Source: Flavobacterium enshiense DK69 (lineage in GTDB: Bacteria > Bacteroidota > Bacteroidia > Flavobacteriales > Flavobacteriaceae). From it: 64,000 bases of DNA. The notes under the pieces were generated by a model, which worked only from the letters and a program-made list of their open reading frames with translations, made no database searches and was not told where the DNA came from. Positions 51,291 through 60,861 of the stretch are shown here, piece after piece (the first letter of the stretch is position 1; each line of letters starts with the position of its first letter). The stretch covers positions 1-64,000 of the forward strand of contig NZ_AVCS01000003.1 of the NCBI RefSeq assembly GCF_000498495.1, in the 5' to 3' direction. Made by a program: the position numbers and the translations under genes.

Positions 51291-52523
51291 TCAATTTTTC
51301 AATACATTCTCTTGAGTTTTCAATTTCTCAGGCATGCGAAATTGAATTATTAGCGATGAAACAATTGTGAGTGCCCCAATAAAAAGAATAGCGTATTCAA
51401 TTCCGAACAAATCAGCCATGATACCTGATATTATTGCGCCAAAGGCATAACCCAGATCTCTCCATAATCGGAACGTACCGATGCTTTCCGCCCGCTGTTT
51501 CGGACTAGTAGCCAGAGCAATAGTGGATAAGAATGTTGGATACACCAAAGCAGTGCCCAATCCTAAAATTGCCGAAAGTGTAGCTAAAACCACAAAACTA
51601 CTGCTGTAAGGAAGAATCAGAATAGCTATTCCCTGTAACAGCATTCCCCAAAACAACATTGCTTTTTTAGAATAATGGTCTGACATTTTACCTGTAAAAA
51701 GTTGTCCTATCCCCCAAACAGTCGGATAAATAGCAGTAATTATCCCAATATTCTCGGTGTTATAATGTAGGGAAACAAGAACGATTGGCAGTAATCCCCA
51801 AATCATGCCATCGTTAAGGTTGTTGATTAACCCGGCCTGAGTAACTGAGCTTAAAGTTTTGTTTTTGAAAGTGGTTTCGATGAATACATTATCTAAATGT
51901 TCAGTGGTGGCGGTTGTACTTTCTTTATGGACAAATATTCTGGTATCTTTTACCCATAAAGCAGTTAACAGAAAACCGATTACTGAAATTGCAATCCCTA
52001 TGTAAAATGGGTAGGGGGTAATACCATATTTATTCGCAATATAACCGGTTAAGAAAGCGACGAGTCCCACAGCGAAATAGCCTGCGAATTCATTGAGTCC
52101 CATAGCTAGGCCACGGTCTTTTTCGCCTACAAGGTCTATTTTCATTACAACGGTGCTGCTCCAGGTTAACCCCTGACTGATTCCTAAAAGCATGTTTGTA
52201 AAAATTACCCAACCCCAACTTGGCGCGTAAATCAGTAAAAAAGGGATTGGTATCGCTATCAACCAGCCGAATAATAAAAGATTTTTGCGCCCGAACCTAT
52301 TGGCTAGTTTTCCGGTGAAATAATTCGTGAGGGCCTTTGTAATCCCGAAAGCCGTTATAAAGGAAAGTATGGCTGTTTTAGACGCTACGCCAAATTCACT
52401 ATGGGCGAATTCTGGGAAGATGGTTCTTTCCATCCCAATCATTCCACCAACAAAAGCATTAATAATAACCAAAACGGTAAATTGTTTCCAATTTTCTTTT
52501 AAACCGAGCGTAATGCTTTCCAT
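51291..52523 (-). CDS. MFS transporter
   Basis: A 410-residue protein with twelve predicted membrane helices in two halves, of the major facilitator superfamily. The loop 2-3 motif appears as GKLANRFGRKNLLLFG (about residues 72-87) and its counterpart as GKMSDHYSKKAMLFWG (about 275-290). Opening FTVLVIINAFVGGMIGMERTIFPE and the soluble mid-loop VHKESTTATTEHLDN are other features. It may export a drug or metabolite; no substrate marker is visible. No operon partner. Confidence 0.88.
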   Translation of the reverse strand: MESITLGLKENWKQFTVLVIINAFVGGMIGMERTIFPEFAHSEFGVASKTAILSFITAFGITKALTNYFTGKLANRFGRKNLLLFGWLIAIPIPFLLIYAPSWGWVIFTNMLLGISQGLTWSSTVVMKIDLVGEKDRGLAMGLNEFAGYFAVGLVAFLTGYIANKYGITPYPFYIGIAISVIGFLLTALWVKDTRIFVHKESTTATTEHLDNVFIETTFKNKTLSSVTQAGLINNLNDGMIWGLLPIVLVSLHYNTENIGIITAIYPTVWGIGQLFTGKMSDHYSKKAMLFWGMLLQGIAILILPYSSSFVVLATLSAILGLGTALVYPTFLSTIALATSPKQRAESIGTFRLWRDLGYAFGAIISGIMADLFGIEYAILFIGALTIVSSLIIQFRMPEKLKTQENVLKN

Positions 52524-53044
52524 TTTAGATAGTGATATTTATGTTTGAAACGAGTTTGCCTTAAAAGATTATTCTGTGTACTTTTTGAGTTTTTCTACTG
52601 TGAAATATTGAAAAATAATGCTAATATAAAAATATGAAGAAGATATAAATGAAAAAAGCACCTGAATAAGGTGTTTTAATTTTTAGCGGAGAAGATTGCA
52701 TCCCCAAAAGGAGGAGAATTCAAAAAAAAACCAGAAGCAGTTCCCGTACGGGAGCTCATGTTCTAAGGAAAGGGGTTAACCCCCGTTGACAGCGAATCAA
52801 CATTGGACAGGCACTTCTTTTTGACATGTGGAAGAAGCCTAAATTTAATTGCGAATACTTATGAATACTCACTTGCCCGGCTCGGGAATTTAATATGAGC
52901 GTCGTCAAGCACAATGTTTTATATCTATTTATTTGCAACCCGTTCGAAAAATACTATTGTCTCATTTTGCAACCTAGCGGTTGAAATGGGAGGCCTATTG
53001 CTAATCAAAAAGTAGTATATATTAATTTTTAAAAATAAAAAGCG
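52524..53044. other. Long intergenic region with GC-rich palindromes
   Basis: About 520 bp with no supportable gene. It holds two perfect palindromes, CCCGTACGGG (52743-52752) and GGGGTTAACCCC (52772-52783), and a further CCCGGCTCGGG (about 52877-52887), in DNA noticeably richer in G+C than the neighbourhood. It could encode a structured RNA or be decayed mobile DNA; I cannot tell. Confidence 0.45.
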
Positions 53045-53796
53045 ATGAAAATGAAGAAAATAGTGCAGGCTTCGGCATTATGTATGGCGTTTGGTCTTGT
53101 GAGTGCACAAAATTTAAAACCTTTTTCTAAAAATTACAAGGATGGGTATGAGGACGAAGCTGGCGAAATAATTGTCCCTGCTAAATACAATAAAGCAATG
53201 GAATTTTTTGAAGGGTTTGCGCCCGTGAAGCTCAATAACAAATGGGGTTTTATAGATAAGAACGGAAAAGAAATCACGCCAATAAAATATGATAAAGTGG
53301 CTCCTTTTTCGGAAGGTTTTGCGGCAGTTGAGCTCAATAAAACTTGCGGATTTATTGATAAGTCCGGTAAAGAAGTCATTCCGTTGAAATATAGTGTGGC
53401 AACTAATTTTCATGAGAGCCTGGCAAGAGTATTTGACAATTATTATGGTTTATAGAAAAGACCGGAAAAGTAATCATTCCGAATAAATATATTGATGTTG
53501 CCTCTTTCTCCGATGGTCTTGCTGCAGTTTATATGGATTATAAAAGGGGCTTTGTAGACAAGTCCGGAAAAGAAGTTATTGCAATAAAATACGAAAGTGC
53601 ATCATCTTTTTCAGAAGGACTTGCTGCAGTTAAAACCGAGCAGGGATATGGTTATATAGACAAGTCCGGAAAAGAAATCATTCCTGTCAAATATGATGCA
53701 GCAAATAGCTTTTCTGGAGAGATTGCTGAAGTTGAGCTTAATGGCAGAACTTTTTACATAGACAAAACAGGTAACGAAGTAAGTAATCCGAACTAA
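53045..53796 (+). pseudogene. WG-repeat protein, frameshifted
   Basis: A secreted WG-repeat (KWG-type) protein with signal peptide MKMKKIVQASALCMAFGLVSA. Repeats of about 23 residues follow, of the form FIDKSGKEVIPLKYxxxxxFSEGLAAV. The first frame stops at 53455 just after NYYGL; the sequence GGTTTATAG lacks one T relative to GGTTTTATAG, which would read YGFIEKTGKVIIP and continue in the second frame to 53796. So a single-base deletion in a T run splits one gene into two frames (repeats continue to NEVSNPN). It could also be a sequencing error. Confidence 0.75.
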
Positions 53797-53867
53797 TAGG
53801 TTGGAAAAGTATGGATTTCACAGGAATCAATTTGCATGTATGGACAGCTTGAGATCAATTAATCCGT

Positions 53868-54791
53868 TTAAAGCTCATGAGCATGTTTGCCACCATTTTT
53901 CCGCAGTAAGTCATACAGCCGTTGTAATTCAGATACTCTTACGTGGTCAACGGGAGGACTGTTTTTAACATATTCAATACGCTTGAGAAGAAAATCCATC
54001 AATGTTTTACCGTCGTAAGTGTCTACGACATTGATGTCAATCTTCCATAATTTCACAGCCGCTAATACCGGGACTGAAAAATTCATATCAACTGTGAATT
54101 TTAAAAAGTTCATGTCAGTAGCTACTGAATCGCTATAATTATAACATCGAAAATTAGGACCAAAATATTTCCACATTACTCTAACCTTTTCATCAGCTTG
54201 TTCCCAAGTATCAGTTTGAGAATCAAAACAAACCATTTCATATAAATCTTGCTGAAATGTATAAGAAACACGAAAAGACGAGGGATTCTTCTGGAGTTTA
54301 CCGCTATAAACGTCACTACAAATAATTTTGAAACTGTTTTCGTTAAAATTTGGACAGTTTAGGGTGCCGCTTGCCAGGAGGTCAGCTTCTCCATTCTCTT
54401 TGTAGCATTTCCAGGTTCGTGACGATGTACATTCAATGCCCGTAACAACATAACCGCCTTCGGCTTCAAGCTGGCCATTTTTAAAATAAAACTTCCAACT
54501 GCCTGTTCGCAGATAAGAATTTTTATTGTCAGCATATTCTCCAACACTAGCTAGCTGTCCGTTATCGTGATATTCTTTCCATAGGCCACTTTTTTGGCCG
54601 TAACTATAAATACCCTCAGTTTTTGCCTTCCCATTGGAGTAATACTCCTTCCATGCGCCAGTTTTATAATCTTTAATGCAATAACCAACTGCTTTTAATT
54701 GGCCATTATCAAAATATTCTTTTTTTAATTCCTGGGCAACTATGGAATGGGTAAAAAAGATTGAAAATAATAAGAATGTAATTTTCTTCAG
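53868..54791 (-). CDS. YwqK/MORN-repeat exported protein with apparent CTG start
   Basis: The frame is open without a stop from 54791 to 53868 (307 codons), though its only ATG is deep inside at 54236. The N-terminus reads like an exported protein if initiated at CTG 54791: KKITFLLFSIFFTHSIVAQ, with a stop codon (TAA) two codons upstream. Repeats follow: EYFDNGQLKAVG, EYYSNGKAKTEG, EYHDNGQLASVG, FYFKNGQLEAEG, CYKENGEADLLASG, the signature of YwqK-type (MORN-like) proteins annotated as antitoxins. The last 180 residues are a unique domain with two Cys and an acidic-helical end. Either CTG is the start, or an ATG mutated to CTG and the gene is dying. Confidence 0.6.
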   Translation of the reverse strand: MKKITFLLFSIFFTHSIVAQELKKEYFDNGQLKAVGYCIKDYKTGAWKEYYSNGKAKTEGIYSYGQKSGLWKEYHDNGQLASVGEYADNKNSYLRTGSWKFYFKNGQLEAEGGYVVTGIECTSSRTWKCYKENGEADLLASGTLNCPNFNENSFKIICSDVYSGKLQKNPSSFRVSYTFQQDLYEMVCFDSQTDTWEQADEKVRVMWKYFGPNFRCYNYSDSVATDMNFLKFTVDMNFSVPVLAAVKLWKIDINVVDTYDGKTLMDFLLKRIEYVKNSPPVDHVRVSELQRLYDLLRKNGGKHAHEL

Positions 54792-55080
54792 ACTTTATGG
54801 ATTATACTGGTTCAACTTTTAGTTCGTAGAAATGGTAGCAAAGGTGTATAAGTATGACAACAGTCATACTTTATATTTTTAGTCAAGATAAAAAATATTC
54901 AAATCCTCAAAAGGGCTTTTTATATATCGAATGCTTTTCATAGTAAGTATGGGATGAATCACTGTCGTTTTCTGCAGTTGTGACCTAAAAGCGCTTTATT
55001 TAGCTTATTTTCGAGAAATAAGAATTTAGGCTCAGATAAATCGCACCAATAGGGTAAAACGGCTGTTATGCGAGGTTTAT
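54792..55080. other. Intergenic, no gene seen
   Basis: About 290 bp of mixed composition between the YwqK-type gene and the 142-aa ORF. No open frame of note and no strong hairpin. Confidence 0.4.
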
Positions 55081-55509
55081 TCATCTTTTTATTTCAATTC
55101 GATCAATATAATCTTCATCAAAACTTGAAATTGATAAAAATTCGAAATCGCAAAAGAAAATGTGTTTTAAACCATTTTGTTTTAAAATTGATTCTCTGAG
55201 TTTTTCAGGTAATAATTCTAAGCTCAAAGTTGATGGCACAGGCCTATCAAACTGATAAATTCTAAGTTGATTCGTATTTAATTCTATGATTATTTTCAAG
55301 CCATCTAAATCAGTTTGAATGTCAAATTCCATATTCCGAACCTGAAAATCAAAAACTTCCCCCGTTTTCATCTTTAAATCAGTTTTCCACCATTCGACTG
55401 CTGCGTTAGGCATAAACTTATGAATGAAAATATAATTTAGATTTTTATCAACGACATTTAAAATATCATCGTTTGAATCAATTGTAACACGTATTGTTTT
55501 CATATTCAC
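55081..55509 (-). CDS. Hypothetical protein (142 aa)
   Basis: A 142-residue cytoplasmic protein from MNMKTIRVTIDSNDD (or MKTIRV, two codons in). It is strand-rich in the first half with FDIQTDLDGLKIIIELNTNQ, then a helical end LPEKLRESILKQNGLKH. No signal peptide or recognised family. The size, acidic nature and setting among orphan genes resemble immunity proteins of polymorphic toxin loci, but no toxin is adjacent. It is co-directional with its neighbours yet separated by more than 150 bp. Confidence 0.5.
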   Translation of the reverse strand: MNMKTIRVTIDSNDDILNVVDKNLNYIFIHKFMPNAAVEWWKTDLKMKTGEVFDFQVRNMEFDIQTDLDGLKIIIELNTNQLRIYQFDRPVPSTLSLELLPEKLRESILKQNGLKHIFFCDFEFLSISSFDEDYIDRIEIKR

Positions 55510-55671
55510 AGGTTGTTTTTCCCGAGCTTTGGCATAATGTTTAAGGGCTATCGCTCGGGCGGATTTTGAAGCACAAATATCTTTTTTTACTGTACAGCAT
55601 GCTGTTAAGCCTACCTTTCCGGCGATAAAGCATGGTTTTATACGCTCTTAGAAAAATTATTAAAGCACATT

Positions 55672-56271
55672 TTAAGGGGAAAAAACTATTTCTGCCTGAT
55701 AAAACAAATGTTCTATTTTGACTTTAGTGCATACCCCATCTTCATAATAAAAGCAATTACTATTCCCATTGGAGAACTTTATTTCATAACCTCCGTCTTT
55801 TGTTTTTTTTATGTTGGAAACAGATGAACGCTTTTCGCAATAAACGGTTTCTAAATTAACCGGTTCCTGAAAATAGAGACACAGTATAGTAGCATAAATA
55901 GAAGCAAAGGAAAGTTCTTCTTTTTCTCCGTCTTCTGACACTACATATCTATCACCAACTAATTTTGTTTGTTTATCTAACTTGGTAGTACCGTTTGTCG
56001 TTCTGAATTGGGAGGAATAAATCAGTTTTCCGTCTTCGAAGGTTGAAAATTCCTTTGCAACTACTGTAACGGGAAAGACGATTTTTGTTTTAATTTCAGA
56101 GGTCAGCTGCAAATTCACTTTACTTCCTGCTTTATCAGCTTCGAGCCGCAACCAGCCTATATCTTCTCCATTAAAGAGCACTTTATAGTTTCGTTGCACA
56201 TTTTGAGCAGATAAGGATAGTGATACTAATAAAGCGAACCCTAAAATCAAACCATTTAAATTAATGCGCAT
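55672..56271 (-). CDS. Exported DUF6134-like protein
   Basis: A 199-residue protein; the start at MRINLNGLILGFALLVSLSLSAQ (56271) is chosen because it opens a signal peptide, whereas the frame runs 96 nt further to 56367. The mature part is strand-rich: YKVLFNGEDIGWLRLEADK, VFPVTVVAKEFSTFEDGKL and YEIKFSNGNSN. It resembles the DUF6134 group of Bacteroidota, whose function is unknown. Four cysteines occur in the C-terminal third (CLYF, YCEK, NCFY, VCTK). The following 336 bp up to the next gene show no further frame. Confidence 0.6.
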   Translation of the reverse strand: MRINLNGLILGFALLVSLSLSAQNVQRNYKVLFNGEDIGWLRLEADKAGSKVNLQLTSEIKTKIVFPVTVVAKEFSTFEDGKLIYSSQFRTTNGTTKLDKQTKLVGDRYVVSEDGEKEELSFASIYATILCLYFQEPVNLETVYCEKRSSVSNIKKTKDGGYEIKFSNGNSNCFYYEDGVCTKVKIEHLFYQAEIVFSP

Positions 56272-56607
56272 AGCGTTTTCTAAAAATTGACTGAGCTGTG
56301 TGTTCAGCCTCATCCGACCATGCGCAAAATATTTTTTTGGTAAAATAGTAATAGTAAAGTTTGACATATATTCACTGTTTTTATATTTGATTAATAATTC
56401 ATTCGCTAAAATTGATTTTGTAAAAATCCACTTTTAACAAAAACAGAACTTACTTGTTTAAAATAATTTCATCCTATACAAATATTGCCATTGATAGAGT
56501 AGGCCATTTTGAAAAACTCTGTTTTTTGCTATTGGACATGAGCAAAACCAATAGATAAGAGAAATGAGCAAAACAGATAATTTTTCATTTTTTGGATTTT
56601 TAAAATT
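56272..56607. other. Intergenic, no gene seen
   Basis: AT-rich DNA with the unused upstream frame of the DUF6134-like gene. A near-palindrome of AAAACAGA/AGTTCTG type is weak. Nothing else was recognised. Confidence 0.4.
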
Positions 56608-57120
56608 TTAGTCTTCATTGGAACTAAAAGCAGCCAAATGCTCCATTAGTCTCTGTAACTCCAATTGAAATTTATATCCTTTTGATAGATCGACATAAAA
56701 AATATCCTCTGTTGATGATATATTTCTAACAGAACCAAAACTAGAACGTCGGACAAAACCATTAGATTCCAACAATTCACATTTAATAACGGGTTCTCCT
56801 GTATAAAAAATACCTGCGGCATTAATTTTTGCATACTTCACCGGGATGGAATATTCGAAAGCATCATCAATATCAATGCCCTTGCAGAACCTTCTCTGAA
56901 AGATCAGTTCTTTCTCCGTAATCTTTACCAGAGACACAGTATTTCTTGCCCAGTAATCCTGATTCAACTCAGACTTGGTATCCGGAAAAATATGCATTCT
57001 GTTTTTCAGCATTTTTTCCAATAAACGGATGGTCTTGTCACGATCTTGACCATGGCTTTTCTGCGTTGCGATTAACAAAACTAAAAGAGTTAAAAAGGAG
57101 GTAAGCTTTAGGTATTTCAT
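56608..57120 (-). CDS. Hypothetical exported protein (170 aa)
   Basis: A 170-residue secreted protein with signal peptide MKYLKLTSFLTLLVLLIATQKSHG. The mature part begins QDRDKTIRLLEKMLKNRM and continues through strands LVKITEKELIFQRRFCKG and YAKINAAGIFYTGEPVIKCEL to a helical end YKFQLELQRLMEHLAAFSS. Two cysteines are present. No family recognised. It is followed by the 334-aa helical gene on the same strand, 50 nt apart, so the two may be co-transcribed. Confidence 0.55.
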   Translation of the reverse strand: MKYLKLTSFLTLLVLLIATQKSHGQDRDKTIRLLEKMLKNRMHIFPDTKSELNQDYWARNTVSLVKITEKELIFQRRFCKGIDIDDAFEYSIPVKYAKINAAGIFYTGEPVIKCELLESNGFVRRSSFGSVRNISSTEDIFYVDLSKGYKFQLELQRLMEHLAAFSSNED

Positions 57121-57169
57121 TTTGTCAGGAAGAACTAGATTAATGTTTATATTTTCATTGCAAGGTTAC

Positions 57170-58174
57170 TTAAACGCTAAAATTTTCAACTATTGCTTCC
57201 TCGGTTAGTTTTAATTCAAATAGGCGTTCATATTCCCACAGGTCTCTTAATCTGCTGCCTCGTTCAGCCAGATCAGAGAAATCAGATCTGTTCTTCTGAC
57301 CATAAAATGTGGAATACAGGCTCATAAAGCTCTCAATGTTATCATTCTCATAATCCTTCACCCTCAGTTCAAAAAGACCGAATAACACCCACAGGGCGTA
57401 TCCTAATTTTTTATCATCCTGAATTTCACGAATTATTGAATATAGTTCTGCAAATGATATATTAAGGTTTTTCAATCCTTTGTATGCAAAAACATAATTT
57501 CCTGTCCCACCAGAAAAAAACTCCCAATTGCCATTGAACAATGCCTTTTTAAAGTATTGTTTGCCCTCTTCTCCGCATAATGAAAAACCAAGCATTATTC
57601 CGGCATTGCAATCGGTTGAAGCATAATCGTTGCCAAGCTCGTACAAAGGCTCCAAATATGAAGTCCTGTCTGATAGCTTGCAAACAAGAGCGGGAATAAA
57701 TTCTGGAATTAAACTTTTGCCGTAGCATTGCTCTATTGCACCTTTAATTTGCACCTGATATTCGGCACAATCGAAGTTTAACAGGCCTAGGGCAGAATGG
57801 GCACGGAAATAATAATCGGATCCCATATCGCCAAAAACATAATAGGCCAGTGTTTCCTTAACGGGTTCATACTTTAAGTCACCTAACAACTGTAGGATTT
57901 CAGAATCTGCTTGCTCCAGCAGTCTGTTATCTTTTATTGCCTGATCATATATTTTTTCCGCGAAATCTACATCCCCAAATTTTCGAAACACATCAAAAAA
58001 GTAACTGTTATTATCATCAAACGGCGCTTCAAGAAACTTTTTCAGGAGAATATCAGCGTCACTTTTTGTGCCAAATTTCAAAATGGAGTTTACCAAAGAG
58101 TGAAAGACAGATACATCGGGTCTGTCCTGTTCAAGGTTTAAATACTCTATAAGTTTTTGAGTAGCTCTAATCAT
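57170..58174 (-). CDS. Hypothetical helical-repeat protein (334 aa)
   Basis: A 334-residue cytoplasmic protein, almost entirely helical, with HEAT/TPR-like helical pairs such as FHSLVNSILKFGTKSDADIL, PVKETLAYYVFGDMGSDYY and SFSLCGEEGKQYFKKALFNG. No recognised enzymatic motif. It starts MIRATQKLIEYLNL. Long alpha-solenoids in such positions often scaffold protein interactions, and several immunity proteins look like this, but no partner is apparent. It is upstream of the 170-aa exported gene in the transcription direction. Confidence 0.55.
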   Translation of the reverse strand: MIRATQKLIEYLNLEQDRPDVSVFHSLVNSILKFGTKSDADILLKKFLEAPFDDNNSYFFDVFRKFGDVDFAEKIYDQAIKDNRLLEQADSEILQLLGDLKYEPVKETLAYYVFGDMGSDYYFRAHSALGLLNFDCAEYQVQIKGAIEQCYGKSLIPEFIPALVCKLSDRTSYLEPLYELGNDYASTDCNAGIMLGFSLCGEEGKQYFKKALFNGNWEFFSGGTGNYVFAYKGLKNLNISFAELYSIIREIQDDKKLGYALWVLFGLFELRVKDYENDNIESFMSLYSTFYGQKNRSDFSDLAERGSRLRDLWEYERLFELKLTEEAIVENFSV

Positions 58175-58235
58175 CGTTAAGGTTGTAGTTATTGTGTTAA
58201 ATCGTTACGGTCTATTTATCATACAAAATAAAAAA

Positions 58236-58268
58236 AAACCGCAATTACATGAGACAAGAATGCGGTTA
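58236..58268 (-). terminator. Terminator after the 153-aa gene
   Basis: AACCGCA and TGCGGTT arms around a loop of about 18 nt, with a long A run on the plus strand (T run in minus transcript), lie past the stop at 58330. Confidence 0.6.
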
Positions 58269-58329
58269 TTTACTTTTTTACTAATATAACAAGAAACTGT
58301 CTGGTAAATCAGTTCATTGCATTAGATTT

Positions 58330-58791
58330 TTATTCAGATTCCATGTTATAGATAACTTGGATATACCATATTGAAGTTTTTCTGTTTAGGGATACATTAT
58401 AAGTATGAGTTTCATTGCTATAAGCAGACTTCAATACACCGTCCACAATATCTGACGAAATCAATTTGCCTCGCTTTGCAATGGAATTCACATACTCATC
58501 AAATTTATTCTTACCATTTCCAGCTAATTGAACTTCGTTCGCATCAAAGAAGCTGCTATCATCGAGAAACCATAAAAAAGATTCACCGTTATCAGAAGTT
58601 GTTCCATTGTAGCTAAATGTCAATTCATCACCCTTTTTATCTAAAAATCTCCATCCTTTTCCAATTAGAAATTTTTTAGCACCTTCACCGTCTTTTTCTA
58701 TAATTGCTGTTAATTCCTTTACGGTTATGTTTTGAGCTTTAACTCCAATGCTCGTTAAAATAATAAATGATAAAAATAAAATTTGTTTCAT
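58330..58791 (-). CDS. Hypothetical exported protein (153 aa)
   Basis: A 153-residue secreted protein with signal peptide MKQILFLSFIILTSIGVKAQ. It continues ITVKELTAIIEKDGEGAKKF, then GWRFLDKKGDELTFSYNG and a final strand-rich half NVSLNRKTSIWYIQVIYN. No family is recognised. A terminator follows at 58236-58268. Upstream (58792-58996) is AT-rich DNA without a gene. Confidence 0.55.
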   Translation of the reverse strand: MKQILFLSFIILTSIGVKAQNITVKELTAIIEKDGEGAKKFLIGKGWRFLDKKGDELTFSYNGTTSDNGESFLWFLDDSSFFDANEVQLAGNGKNKFDEYVNSIAKRGKLISSDIVDGVLKSAYSNETHTYNVSLNRKTSIWYIQVIYNMESE

Positions 58792-58996
58792 GCAAGTTGT
58801 TTTTAAGTTTTTAAATTAAGTTGTGTTTATTTAAATTTCTGCTTTTTCTTTGCCGTCTTACCTAAAAAAAAAAGACACTACGGTTTGTTTGTCTTATACT
58901 TTTTTTGAGGTTTTCCAGCTCTTTTATTGAAATTAACCGGTCTTGTTCTGTACCCGGAATTTTCCCGTATGATATATCTAATTCCTATGGTGCCGG

Positions 58997-59428
58997 TTAT
59001 TTCGGTAAATCCTCAAAAGCACCTATTTTTTCCATCTCGAGCGTAAAGGCATTCATTTTATATAGGGCATATCCTTCTTTATTCAAGGCTAAAAAAGAAA
59101 AGGATTTACCGTCATAATCGAAACTATCCTGAAAAATGCCCTTAATCCACCAGCAATCACTACCGCGGAACAATTCCTTAAACTGTGCAGGTTCATTTTG
59201 ACTGTAATGGTAGAATTCAAAAGGTTCCTCAATTTTATAGATAATTAAACCTTCACCGCCCATTACAACATAATCTTCATCTTCCAAAATGATGGCACAA
59301 TGAGGATTTCCGTAAAAGTCTCCTATAATCACGGATTCCTTAGCCGGATCATTTTTAAATTCAAGATAAACTTGCTCGTCTTCGGCGGTAACCTTATAAT
59401 CATAACTTTCGGCCAAATAGCGTATCAT
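58997..59428 (-). CDS. Hypothetical protein (143 aa)
   Basis: A 143-residue cytoplasmic, acidic protein: MIRYLAESYDYKVTAEDEQV, then VIIGDFYGNPHCAIILEDED, GGEGLIIYKIEEPFEFYHY and the end MEKIGAFEDLPK. The fold appears to be mixed with many strands and aromatic residues, without signal peptide. It follows the WD40-like gene by 10 nt and is likely in one operon with it. The pattern is that of an immunity-like or SMI1/SUKH-type protein but no motif is decisive. Confidence 0.55.
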   Translation of the reverse strand: MIRYLAESYDYKVTAEDEQVYLEFKNDPAKESVIIGDFYGNPHCAIILEDEDYVVMGGEGLIIYKIEEPFEFYHYSQNEPAQFKELFRGSDCWWIKGIFQDSFDYDGKSFSFLALNKEGYALYKMNAFTLEMEKIGAFEDLPK

Positions 59429-59438
59429 ATCCTTCCAA

Positions 59439-60485
59439 TTAATTTATATGAATCCCATATAACTGACCATCATTCCTGGAAACAAGCCACAAATCATTTT
59501 TATCAGCTACGAGCCTGTGAGGGTTCCATTTGGTCAAATCGATTGTTTGTATAATTGCATTCTTTTTAAGGTCGTAAACCGCCAAAAGATTTTGATAAAA
59601 AACCCAGACAACATTGTCGTCTGCCTTAACAATGCTTTTATACTCGTTATAGGCATCAGAGCCTTCAGGAAATTCCAGCGTTTGATCCAAATCCACTTTC
59701 TTAGAAACTTTGTTTCTATTGTTGATGAATATTAGTTCATTTCCGCTCAAAAGTATCGTTTTGTCTTTCCCATATTTAATATCGACATTGTCATCGTTAT
59801 TAAAGTAATTTTCTGAGAGTTCCTTTTGGTTGTGGGTTAATCGCTTAAAGTTCTTGGCACAAACCTCACTACCATCATTAAAGGTCGATTTGTACTTGCA
59901 ACTATTATCAATAAGTTTACCGTCATAATCCAACTCAAACCAATTATCACCTTCAGCGTTAACAATTATCTTATCTTTTAAATAGTATGGACGTATTGAA
60001 GACCCATGTGCAATGAACCTGCTCCATAGAACTTCATTTTTGTTCAGATTGTATGCAATTATTGCCCCACCCTCATATAGCCCGGTACAGTACATTATAG
60101 AATCCTTAAATAGGGGAGTTGTCAGTATCTCATCTATTTTTAATTCCTGGATTGCAATTCCTGTTTTAGAATCAAGCTGAGAACTTTTATCACTGTACTG
60201 ACTCACGTGTTCATTTGCTAAAACAGTTTGCTTATAGATGAATGGAGCTTTGTTGGATTTGTTGGCCAAATAAAATTGCCAATTTTCATTGCCGCTCTTT
60301 TTATCAAAAGCATAAAGCCTATAATCATTTGCATTAAAATAAACCTGCGAGCTATCGACAGCTATCGAAGAATAGAAATCTGATAGGTTTCTCTCCGAAA
60401 AGGAGATTTTGGAAGCAAAAAATTCAGTTTGAGCTTTTGAATTAAAACCCATTAAAAAAAACATCAAAAGAAATAAATGTCTCAT
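59439..60485 (-). CDS. Exported PQQ/WD40-like beta-propeller protein
   Basis: A 348-residue protein from MRHLFLLMFFLMGFNSKAQ (60485), which is a signal peptide; the open frame extends 105 nt upstream. The mature part has propeller-like repeats: SSQVYFNANDYRLYAFDKKSGNENW (split in two blades), SIMYCTGLYEGGAIIAYNLNKNEVLW and VVWVFYQNLLAVYDLKKNAI. These recall PQQ-like blades (xxxVYxxxxxxxLYAxDxxxGxxxW). Role unknown. It is the first gene of a pair with the 143-aa gene 10 nt downstream. Confidence 0.65.
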   Translation of the reverse strand: MRHLFLLMFFLMGFNSKAQTEFFASKISFSERNLSDFYSSIAVDSSQVYFNANDYRLYAFDKKSGNENWQFYLANKSNKAPFIYKQTVLANEHVSQYSDKSSQLDSKTGIAIQELKIDEILTTPLFKDSIMYCTGLYEGGAIIAYNLNKNEVLWSRFIAHGSSIRPYYLKDKIIVNAEGDNWFELDYDGKLIDNSCKYKSTFNDGSEVCAKNFKRLTHNQKELSENYFNNDDNVDIKYGKDKTILLSGNELIFINNRNKVSKKVDLDQTLEFPEGSDAYNEYKSIVKADDNVVWVFYQNLLAVYDLKKNAIIQTIDLTKWNPHRLVADKNDLWLVSRNDGQLYGIHIN

Positions 60486-60861
60486 CTTTAAATTATTTAA
60501 AATCCTAGCCTTGTGGCAGGGAAAGTTAAAGCCGTATGCAGTTTTATAACTAAGAAATTTACTTATATCGTCTATGTCAAAGTTTAACAATTCGTCTGCA
60601 TCACTTTGAAAAAATTAAATTATTTCTTACGTCTAATCTCTGTATTGTTCCTGGTTTGAAATACCTAAAATTATGTGTGTCATTTAAAACAATTACTTTG
60701 GATTCAATCATAAGTTTTTTGCTAACACACAAATCATTACAATAGACTTAGGGATTTAACCACACTATTTCCAGACATATCCTAATAAGTGGATCTCTAT
60801 AAATTCATTTGAAACTGTAGAAAATCACTAATACGCTATTAATTAATCTTTGTCAACTATC
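60486..60861. other. Intergenic, no gene seen
   Basis: AT-rich stretch upstream of the propeller gene; the open frame before 60485 is a non-coding extension. No -7 TANNTTTG was found in a useful place. Confidence 0.4.

Noticed and set aside
52756..52938. 60-codon minus-strand frame in the gene desert
   Set aside because: Crosses the palindromes, no conserved feature, no start signal; likely chance.
54359..54547. 62-codon minus-strand frame inside the YwqK-type gene
   Set aside because: It is a shadow in another frame of the 307-codon gene at 53868-54791.
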